NCBI GenBank assembly: GCA_010645155.1
Contig: CM021321.1
Coordinates: 5,287,742-5,351,741 of the forward strand
DNA: 64,000 nt
Direction: 5' to 3'
Source: Tigriopus japonicus
Taxonomy: Eukaryota; Arthropoda; Copepoda; Harpacticoida; Harpacticidae
Below are positions 55,250 through 64,000 of this stretch, piece by piece. Positions within the stretch are counted from its first letter, which is position 1; each line of letters begins with the position of its first letter. Position numbers and translations under genes: made by a program. A model generated the notes under the pieces. It saw only the letters and a program-made list of their open reading frames with translations, was not told the origin of the DNA and ran no database searches.

Positions 55250-56843
55250 TTTGGGCCTGACATTATTGGAACATGTGATGGATTTGCTTTATGGGTTAAC
55301 AAGAAATTTTGGCACTGATTCAAAGGAGCAGGAGGCTGAAATTGAGTGATGGACTGATGGCAGGGAGTGGAATGTTTTCCTCTCTCGGTAAATCTCTGAC
55401 AATGGTAGCTTTAAAAACAAAACAGGAGCTTATTCAGCGTGAGGATTTATGAATTATCAGGACAAGTCAAAGACGACGTTGACCGAGAAACAATTTTGAA
55501 TACATTGCGACGCGGTAGAAAAGGAATCTTGACGAATTCACGTACCTGTGTTTAGCTTATTTGAAATTAAAGAGAACAACTTTAACAACTTTATTCATTT
55601 GTCTAAATCACATTTTGAATGAATTTTAGTGAATTAAATTGTATGTGCTTTGATTACACTTTCTTAAATTAAGTGTAACTAAATCCTGAAGACATTCTAG
55701 CTCCAATGTGGACTTTTTCAAACTGTACGACTTGGTCACTGCTTGCTTCTGGGCTGCCCGAGTAAGGACTCTACGGCTTAAAATCCGACACGTCGTCAAT
55801 ATTCACAAGTCACGCAACCTTGTAAAGAGCTGCTATTTGGCCGGGTACTAGGCCATTTTAATGAAAAATGACTGATTTTGAAACCTTAGCCAAGAGAGAA
55901 AAATAACTCAGCAACTTCTTAAAGTAATGTGAAGAGCGAGGATAAAAATGTTTTTACTTCAAGCAAGCTTGTGAAGGCTGCGGTTGACTTTTTTAGCCGG
56001 GGAAAAACATTTACGGATTTTAAGGTTGATTTTTATTTATAAATTATTTTCGCATTTTCTAGACATGTTAAGCAGGAAAAATTCTTTTCAGGCCTATGTT
56101 TTCAAACTTCAAATCCGACCCAAAATAAGGTACCCAAATTTTTGTGTGGGTGAAAGTCCTAAAAGATTGACATAAATTTGAGACCAATATTTTACCGCTT
56201 GGACAAAACACGAAATAATTATGTCCTGATTTGAAAGGGAGAAAAAATGCGAATAAAAACTTTTTTGATATTTCTTTGAAAAAAAAGCCACTCAAACTCT
56301 TGTTGGCCATTTCTAACTGAAAATATGTAGGTTTTTTTCATTTTTCAAAACTTATAAACTACTTTTTGGGGATCTTTTTACACTTTTTCTTGCCCCCTAG
56401 ATTTGTGTGATCTTGGGGCCGGAAGGTAGTATTCCTCCTAGCTTTATCCCAAAATGGCTGAAGGTGTGATCTGGCGGTTGAGGGATTTTTTGGCATCATA
56501 CATGTCCATATTTGTGAGTTTCTGATTTTCAAATAATTTTGAACTTTTTTGAACTCTTGGCTTTTTCGACTTGGATGTCTTTCTCCTTTCTTCTCAATGT
56601 CTCGACTCCTATCCTCTCTGAATATTTAGATGAATTAAAAACGGATAAATGTTGAACATGATAAAGAACTGTGGTCGAATTTTTGCCCAAAACTGGCCAA
56701 ATTCAAGAGCAAAATCAGGCCAAACTCACCAAACGCCCGGCAACCCTGTTTCCACAAAGTGTGATTTGCCGGAGGATCTCGTTCTCATCGTGACCAGCCT
56801 AATCGATACCGGAAAGCGACCCCACCTCCTCTCTCACCCAAAA
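55250..56843. other. Intergenic region between divergent DMAC2-like and DDOST genes
   Basis: 1.6 kb, AT-rich, no gene recognised. A frame open upstream of the DDOST ATG (from 56649) is non-homologous and probably 5' UTR. Confidence 0.5.
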
Positions 56844-58184
56844 ATGGCGTTCAAATTCCCCTTGATCTGCCTCTTGGCCCTGTCCGTGATCACGGGCCCG
56901 ACCCACAGTGCCCAAAGTCCGAGTGGACCTCGCGTTTTGGCTCTCTTGGACAATCTGTCCATCAAAGAGAGCCATTCCCAATTCTTCAAATCCTTGATTG
57001 ATCGCGGATTCTCGCTCACTTTCAAAACGGCCGATGATCCCAACATTGTACTGAAGAAGTACGGCGAATTCCTCTACGATCATCTGATCCTTTTCTGTCC
57101 AACCGTGGAAGAATTCGGCGGATCGCTCTCCGTGGAAGCTATCACGGATTTCATCGATCAGGGCGGCAACGTCTTGGTTGCCGGATCCACCCACACTGGT
57201 GATATCTTGCGCGAGATTGCTTCCGAGGTCGGATTCGAGGCCGATGAGGAGAATAACGCCGTGATTGACCACCTTAATTTCGATACGCTCAAGGATGAAG
57301 GCCAACATACGTTGATCGTGGCCGATCCGGATCATTTGATCAAGGCTCCGGCTATGGTGGGCTCGGCGGTGGCCAAATCCGCCCCTTTCCTGTATCGAGG
57401 CACGGGTTTGATCGTGGACCGCGAGAATCCTCTCGTTTTGGAAGTCTTGACCGCCTCATCCACCGCTTACAGTCATAATCCGGATGAACCCATTACCGAA
57501 TATCCCCACGCCACCGGTAAGAACACCGTGCTCATCGCCGGTTTGCAAGCTCGGAACAATGCCCGAGTGATTTTCTCCGGATCTTTGGATTTCTTCTCCG
57601 ATGAGTTCTTTGATGCCGCGGTTCAACGATTGGGCGATTCGGCTCAAAAGGCCAGCGGAAATCAAGTTCTGGCCACGGCTTTGAGTGGCTGGTGCTTTAA
57701 GCAATCCGGCGTGCTTCGCGTGACCGAGGTCAAACATCATCGCGTGGGCGAGACTCAAGCTCCGGCTGAACTGACTTACACCATTAAGGAAGACGTGATC
57801 TACACCATCGGCATCGAGGAGTTCAAAGACGGTCAATGGGTTCCCTACAAGTCCAACGATGTCCAGATGGAGTTTGTCCGGATCGATCCGTTCGTCCGAC
57901 TTACTCTTAAGGGTAACAACGGGAAATTCCAGGGTAAATTCAAGATCCCCGACGTGTATGGCGTGTACCAATTCAAGGTGGACTATGTCAAGCCTGGCAT
58001 GACGCGTTTGTTCTCGACCACGCAATTCTCGGTCCGGCCTTTGCGTCATGACCAGTACGAACGATTCATCAAGTCGGCCTATCCCTACTACGCCTCGGCC
58101 TTTAGCATGATGGCCGGAGTGGTGCTTTTTAGCGTCGTGTTCCTTCATTACAAAGAGGACGGTCCCAAGAGCAAGACCGAATAA
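56844..58184 (+). CDS. DDOST: Oligosaccharyltransferase 48 kDa subunit (DDOST/OST48)
   Basis: ER membrane subunit of the oligosaccharyltransferase complex for N-glycosylation. Single exon, 446 residues (human mature form about 414 plus signal). Signal peptide at 1-22 ([18 protein letters not shown]). Lumenal domain with [75 protein letters not shown] and [15 protein letters not shown]. One TM near the C-terminus (about 412-433, [17 protein letters not shown]) and a short basic cytosolic tail. The ATG at 56844 directly precedes the signal peptide. The stop overlaps an AATAAA (58180-58185); a second lies at 58233-58238. Confidence 0.97.
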   Translation: MAFKFPLICLLALSVITGPTHSAQSPSGPRVLALLDNLSIKESHSQFFKSLIDRGFSLTFKTADDPNIVLKKYGEFLYDHLILFCPTVEEFGGSLSVEAITDFIDQGGNVLVAGSTHTGDILREIASEVGFEADEENNAVIDHLNFDTLKDEGQHTLIVADPDHLIKAPAMVGSAVAKSAPFLYRGTGLIVDRENPLVLEVLTASSTAYSHNPDEPITEYPHATGKNTVLIAGLQARNNARVIFSGSLDFFSDEFFDAAVQRLGDSAQKASGNQVLATALSGWCFKQSGVLRVTEVKHHRVGETQAPAELTYTIKEDVIYTIGIEEFKDGQWVPYKSNDVQMEFVRIDPFVRLTLKGNNGKFQGKFKIPDVYGVYQFKVDYVKPGMTRLFSTTQFSVRPLRHDQYERFIKSAYPYYASAFSMMAGVVLFSVVFLHYKEDGPKSKTE

Positions 58185-58373
58185 ATATGAGTGTGACACG
58201 TTTTTCTTGGTTAACTTTTATTAACGCACGGAAATAAAGAATTTTGTTCCACACTTGAAACGACATTGGTTTAGGAAACTCTTGGATAAACTCCGAATGA
58301 CGCATACATATCACAAGTGAGGTAAGCGAACTTCTCATCCATGAGCATCTTTTGCTCTTAAACCAACCCTTGA

Positions 58374-59024
58374 CTAGGAATCTTTCACGACCAATCCCGC
58401 CACGCCCTTGCATTGAGCCAGCACCACATCTCGCTTGATCTTCCGACGGCGACCCAACTGATCTTTCCGATATTGAACCATATCTTTAAAGTCAATCACG
58501 TACAAATGGCCGCAAATTAAGCTCTCAAATCGATCGGCATTCTCCATGTAACTGGCCTCGATGTCCTCATTGTGCCGTTGCTCAAACTTCCACCAACCAT
58601 TCCGACCTTCATAGAACCATTGCCAGTTATTCACGCCGGAGAGACAACCCTCAAAATCTGACCGGGATCGTCGAATCTGATCGGCTTGTTTGAGATATCC
58701 TCGAGGAATAGGCGCTCGGCAAAGCGAACAATTGGGCGTGTCACTGGCATTTAAACCCTTAGCACACAAGTAACAGAAGGTGTGGCCACAAGGCAAATCT
58801 ACCGGATGAACGGGCGGGTCCAAACATACGGAACAAATCAGACTGGCAGATCGATTCAACGATGAGCTAGAACAACCCGACAAAAGGGGATCTGGAGACC
58901 CTGATTTGACCACTTTGGTCGAGTCTTGATCGTCTTGTGAAAGATTTTGAGCCGCCCGTTTCATGGCACGCGTGACCATACCCCCCATGGGGCGGGATCG
59001 AGGCTGAGCGGGATCTGAGGACAT
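58374..59024 (-). CDS. RNF146: RNF146/Iduna-like poly-ADP-ribose-directed E3 ubiquitin ligase
   Basis: 216 residues. A C3HC4 RING finger (about 65-104: CSVCLDPPVHPVDLPCGHTF through CSLCRAPIP) is followed by a WWE domain (about 125-190: WQWFYEGRNGWWKFEQRHNE, SLICGHLYVIDFKDMVQYRK, RRRKIKRDVV). This is the order seen in RNF146, where WWE binds iso-ADP-ribose and activates the RING to ubiquitinate PARylated targets such as axin. It ends KGVAGLVVKDS with TAG; human RNF146 has a longer disordered tail. It is the only confidently called host gene here that ends in TAG. 5' UTR upstream of 59024 not resolved. Confidence 0.93.
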   Translation of the reverse strand: MSSDPAQPRSRPMGGMVTRAMKRAAQNLSQDDQDSTKVVKSGSPDPLLSGCSSSSLNRSASLICSVCLDPPVHPVDLPCGHTFCYLCAKGLNASDTPNCSLCRAPIPRGYLKQADQIRRSRSDFEGCLSGVNNWQWFYEGRNGWWKFEQRHNEDIEASYMENADRFESLICGHLYVIDFKDMVQYRKDQLGRRRKIKRDVVLAQCKGVAGLVVKDS

Positions 59025-59785
59025 TAGAATCGAAAAAGAATCTAGACGAATTAGGAAGGGAAATCACCTCTGAATGGTAGAAGGACAACAACTTACGAAT
59101 TGGAATGACTGATGTCGGTTTTGGTGGAGATGTGTACGACTTCCTTTAAAAATTGTTAGGGACAACAATGATTTTGGGAAGGAAGACTTTCTATATTGGT
59201 ACACGAGTATAAGAATGGTATGGACGTCTGATGTGTGAAAGAGATACTGAAGTTGGCGATTCTGTGACTTATTAATTGATTTATGATCATTAGCCATAAA
59301 TATACAGATCACGCAGAGGTTGTTATTTTCAAATCGATGATTGTTGATCAATGTTTTCGGTCCAGGAAACTTAGACGTCCTGAGCAAAAACCAACAGGAC
59401 AAAACAGAGACGAGGTTGCGAGAGACCAAAAGTTCTGAACCGGCAATTTATTATTTCTGGTTGTAATAAAAGGAACTTATCTCCTTAGCTACACCCAACT
59501 GATGTATAGTAAGAACCCTAATATACTTCCCCTACTTTGTCTAGCTAAAAACAGTGCAGAAAAGAGCGGGATAAGCGATAGTGAATTCGCACATGAGTCT
59601 CCATTATTTTCGCTCTTTCACATTTTTTATTTGCAGAAACAACATTTACAAATAAAATCACAGACGTTTTATTACGTCGCAATACCCATAGTAAAAACAG
59701 CACCATTTCAAGTTTGAAGTGAGAGGACTACAAGCACTTGCAACATAACATACATCCATAAGATATGAACGTATCATTCACTTTC
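59025..59785. other. Spacer upstream of the RNF146-like gene
   Basis: About 760 bp. It holds the RNF146 promoter (-) and the 3' UTR of the MYND gene (-). No gene recognised. Confidence 0.5.
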
Positions 59786-62700
59786 TTAAATTTGAGGGAA
59801 TATTTTCTTGGAATCACTCAACGTTTCAAGACCCAAACTCTTGCTCCGATCCACACACTCTTTCATGTGTGTGAATTTGTCCTTATTGAAACATCGTTCA
59901 TTGCAGTATTTGGTCACGCGACATATTTGACAAACGAGAAACTCGAAGTCTTCTCGACGACAAAAAGCGCACCGACTCAACTCAAATGTCAAGCTCTCCG
60001 ACATCGAAGAACACACTTTTTCCACCATTTGATCCAATAGCTCTTGAGTTTTTTTCTTATCCCTTGTGTTCACTCTAAGAGATGGCAAATTAATGGTTTT
60101 GGTTAGGTCGTTATCCTTTAGCTCATCTTGTCGCACTTTGACATGATAAGAGAGAGATTGCAAACCGCCCACATATTCCAAGACCTTCTCCACATCGATG
60201 TTCGATGCGATTCGAGTGACTTGAGATCTGGTTAAGCTCTTCTCGGTGGACAACTTCGGACCCTGGGCTGAACATGCTTGGATTAAATCGTGGACGGATT
60301 TAATGAACTGCGTCTTGGCTTCTTCGGTTTGGAGCTCTTCTTGGTGTTCTTGTATTGGTTCCTCGGTGGACTTGGTAGATTCCTGAAGGTCCTGTTTTTT
60401 TTCCTCCAAGTCTGAGCAACGGCTATCAGTTGTTTCAATGTTGGAAGTGCCTGATTGGTGGATCTTTGCCCCCTCCTTTACAAATCATTTGAATGATATC
60501 TTGCCGAGGAAAGAACTTCCCCGTGAAAATATTTTCAATGCAGTCGAATTCCAAAAGAAAACCGCCCAACTTGTGATTAGAACCCGAATACGAAGAGTTT
60601 TGAGTTAAGAAATCGGTTCTTCGAGGAATTACAAGCAAAGGAAATAATTCTGGGTTTTGAGCCACAGACTCCAATTCGCTGGTGAAATATGATAAAATGG
60701 GATCGTGAGTTTGTCGGATTAAATGTAACTGGATGGGACACATTGTGGATTTGTTTTTTTTGACCATCTTCTTTAGTACCTTGGGGTTTGTCCACGACGT
60801 GATCAATTCATGAGTCGGATCTTCTGAATTTGGTGACACTTCGTCATTCGTAAAGCAATCGACGGACAATGAAGTTTTGGAGGAAGTGATTAAAAACTCC
60901 CAAACGGCCCTCTTTTGATACCCAATTGAGACATTACCCACAAGGGTGGAATCGGTGAATGACAAAAAACGAGAGACAAAAGTATCATTTTGCACTTGCT
61001 TTAAAATTCTCTGGATCGAGATCTCAATCTTCAACGGGACCCTTTCCTCCCGATAATATCGAAGCGAGAGAGGCACATCATTTACAATCAATGAAAGCGC
61101 TTTCATTGTCAGTAAGCAAGTTAGAAGCGAGTCCACTTGACTGAAGGGCTCTATCTTCCTGAGAAAACGCACATCAAATCGAACAAGGTCATCAGGATCT
61201 ATGACCCTTGAAGTCGAGTCTGTATTAGTGGGTTTCTCAATCCTGAACTGTGGATGACGTCCCATCACCCGAAAGAAGAAAGCATTCAAGGTGGACTCAT
61301 CAAGGGAGGGACATAATCCTTGGTGCGAAATTATGAGCGGTGTTTCCAGATTAGTTATCCATATAACTCGCTCATTCTCAACCACGGGGGCTGGTTTTAG
61401 GGCAGACTTTGATACCAATGTTAATTTTTCGTCGAGGCAAAACTGAGAGAGTTGCCGCCGTATTTCAATCGGAGTCGGAATAAGTGCGAGCTGATCTTCG
61501 TTAATAACCTCAACCAAATAGAGATCATCCCTAAGAATGGGATTTTCTTTCGAGTCATTCACGTTTGGGTCCATTCCTATGATGAAATAGGAGAGACTGA
61601 GTGGATTCTTCATGGGTTTCAAATCAATTCTCACACATTTCGAAGCCACATTTTCTGTTTTGAATGGCAAACATATCGCCTTGGCTCTTTTAGCGAGGGA
61701 CTCATTCAGGGGAATCATGACATCAAGCACTGACACTGGTGATGAGTTCAAGATTTGGGTGTACTTGGCAAATTCTTCATCTTGGGGTTGGGTTTCCCGA
61801 ACTAAAAGGAACACAGGCTCACTTAAAAATATTCCTTTGATAGAAGTAAAGAGGCATGGTTGACATGTTTTTGCACGGGTTTGAGCGAGGGAATTTCTTA
61901 CATCAGATTCTTTGGTTTTGGCAACTTTTCGGAGTACATTAACAAACAACGATTTCAATTTGGGGTCATAACGAAGGATTAGCAACAATTGTTTTTTGTT
62001 CAGAGTCGAGACTTTCATTCTTAGCTCTACGTTTGATCGGGCAATCCGCAAAACAACATCTCGCGTGAGATCCACAAATCTCTTTCCTGGCCACACAGGT
62101 GCGATGATGGCCCGAAATAACGCCACTACTGTCATACGCTTTGATTGGTCGTTTGATATTGGCAGAATCCTTAGTGTTCGATTGCTCCTTATCACCACTT
62201 CTGATTCGGAAAGACTTTGATTTCCAATCAACCAAAGTTGGGTTTCGCACGGGGGTCTGAAAAACATGTTGCCCAATTCTAAAGTTCCGTACCAGACCAC
62301 GCGGTTGTAAGATGACGCAAAATTGGACTCAGGAGCAAACCACTTTCTGTCGAATACTTTGTCGAGAAATTTGAACGTGTTTTGGAACACAAGCAGAAAG
62401 AGCCTTTGGGAAACGTCTTGCCCCAGACTTTCTTCGATTTCTGAAATGCTCTTGGACTCGTCAACGAGAAGTGGCTCCGTTAAGACGTTGTTTTTGTGAT
62501 ATTCCGACGTATTCAGGAAAATTGTTCTCGGCAAAAATTCCTCAATTTCGTTCTCAATGAGTAGATGTCGAGTCCATTGGCGAAAGGGCTTGTCTTTCGC
62601 GACTAGGAAAAAAAAATTTTCAGTATCTGATCTCCATTGATCATCTTTCAGGTCAATTCTTACTCTGACAACTTCAAAATATCCATCAAATGTCTTCACA

Positions 62701-63980
62701 TTGTCGATGTATCCCCAACCTTCCCACATTTCAGGGCAATCTATCTTTACAGGAAATTTCAGGTTGTCGGTCCCCGTCGGATAACACAATGGTTCGTTGG
62801 GATTGAAGCGCGGGGGAGTCGGTTTTCCAGGCAGAGGCAAATAACGAGCTTTCAAGTCTGTGTCGAAACAACCGATAATGTGTCGAAATTGTTGTTCCAC
62901 AAACTTACCGGGACATTTGTTCAATATGCCCAAACGAACAACAATCTCACAATCTTCATCCATTTCGGTTTTCAAGCTGATGTGGAAGAATACTGACGCG
63001 CACTTTTGCATATCACTTAAAAACATACGTTGCTTAGGTTCAGGTGTTCTGTGAAGCAACGTAAAATTGATGGTTGCCATTCGAGCGGCTTCCAAGACAG
63101 CCTCAATCTGTGCATCTTTGCCAGGTCGTCGCTCAGCAATCTTTCCGAATTCTGTTTGATCCTTTTGCAGTTCTTCAACCTCTATGTTGGAGTGAACTTT
63201 CAAGTAGCTCGAACATACCTCATGAAACGTACTTGATCCCATGAGGAAATTGAACATATTTGTCAAGAAGAAACCAATGAAGAAGTTACCATCTTTGTAC
63301 AAGAAACCTCCAACTACTGTTTTGTTGACGAGATCAATTCCACTCGTCATAATGAGGCAATCATTGTCCATAAAAATTCGCTCCAGTTCTTCCAAGCCTC
63401 GCGATGTTTTTGGTTTCACTTCGAATTTCCACCCTTCTTCATAAATGGTATATTGAAAACATTTGTTGGGTGCAGGGAAGATAACTACCGAGGTCAAATC
63501 AAAGCAAACCTTTGCTACTGTGTAAAAAGGTTGTGCTTTGAATTTTGGACAGATCCGAATCTTTACCGGAATATACAGGTTTTCGGAACCGAACTTGAAG
63601 TTTGGGGCCAATTTGGGGTTGTTAAACCAAACCAAAGAAATTTCCGCGACAGTTTCAAATTTTTCCTTAGGAGTTTGCTGAATATCTTGCAAAAATCCAG
63701 TACGATATCGAGCAATTGGACTGTTTGGTGGAATGGCTCCAGATCGTACATTTTTAATGAGTTGCTTAGAATTCGCGTTCACTACATCTTTGACTATCAC
63801 TTGGACTTGATTGGAGCTGATAGAGAAGCTAGGTGTGTCAATTAGATATAAGCATTGTTCGTTAGACTTGTTGGTGATCGTGGGAATGTTCATATCTACA
63901 TTATCTAGGAGCCAAACAGCAGTAAACCCCCTTAGTTCTCGATGGGCCAGGACACCGTTTTTTCCAAAATCAAGCCACAT
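59786..63980 (-). CDS. Very large MYND-finger protein, unrecognised (5' end may lie outside)
   Basis: A frame of 1166 codons (63980-60482) can be spliced to a second exon (60411-59786) through a 70-nt intron: donor GTAAAG, branch-like CTGAT, acceptor GCTCAG, phase 1, total 1374 residues. Without splicing the first frame ends 47 nt later at TGA. The second exon has no ATG of its own and carries a MYND zinc finger (CAFCRRED, LVCQICRV, KYCNERCF, HMKEC) near the C-terminus. The large N-terminal part has no signature I can name. Its first visible residues, WLDFGKNGVLAHRELRGF, look like the end of a Tudor barrel, and segments such as LYIPVKIRI and LKFPVKIDC hint at internal repeats. The frame stays open to the window edge, so the ATG at 63980 may be internal. 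A Tudor/MYND piRNA-pathway protein is a guess. Confidence 0.6.
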
Positions 63981-64000
63981 TTGAGCTGAACAAAACGCAA

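Noticed and set aside
54428..55318. Long open frame (296 codons) on the + strand opposite the DMAC2-like gene
   Set aside because: It mirrors a conserved coding frame on the other strand, has no recognisable domain and begins at no supported start.

Overview
The window is nuclear DNA of an animal, most likely an arthropod and probably a copepod-type crustacean. Genes have animal splice sites and short introns (about 60-85 nt where I could place both ends). The proteins are typical metazoan orthologues (PAF1, FBXO22, TRAPPC3, TIMM10B, class IA PI3-kinase, EXO1, a myotubularin, NUP58, NAF1, GINS1, DMAC2-like, DDOST, RNF146). Long gene-poor, AT-rich stretches are full of hAT-type MITEs. The species is an inference; nothing in the sequence names it.

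Layout. 0-21.4 kb is a gene-dense housekeeping block: PAF1 (+, cut by a 990-base N gap inside its Arg-Ser repeat), FBXO22-like (+), a LicD/fukutin-like protein (+), TRAPPC3 (-), TIMM10B (+), the PI3-kinase catalytic subunit (+), a calcineurin-B-homologous EF-hand protein (+), EXO1 (-), an MTMR6/8-type lipid phosphatase with a separate FYVE-like last exon (+) and NUP58 (-, with two in-frame TAG codons). 21.6-29.4 kb is a rearranged block: an hAT MITE, a DMAC2 fragment, a GINS1 pseudogene with its own hAT insertion, a complete young Ty3/gypsy element with 101-bp LTRs, the last codons of RFC5, and an intact NAF1 gene. 29.4-49.7 kb is a repeat island. It holds a 444-bp hAT MITE family (four copies), other hAT elements, large inverted repeats, two copies of a multi-kb segment carrying different insertions (a DD37D mariner and a MULE-like long-TIR element), and GGTGTC arrays. 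49.8-51.5 kb has two small unrecognised genes. 51.8-55.3 kb is a patchwork: a syntaxin SNARE/TM fragment, RFC5 truncated at both ends, a NAF1 fragment, then intact GINS1 and DMAC2-like genes. 56.8-64 kb returns to ordinary genes: DDOST, RNF146-like, and a very large MYND-finger protein running to the window edge.

The main story is the paired loci at 22-29 kb and 52-55 kb. Both derive from one ancestral order, RFC5> <NAF1 GINS1> <DMAC2. NAF1 survives only in the first locus, GINS1 and DMAC2 only in the second, and RFC5 is split between them. Either this is duplication with inversion and reciprocal loss, or the assembly has joined haplotypes or paralogues wrongly. Insertions in these duplicated segments can be dated against empty sites in their partner copies.
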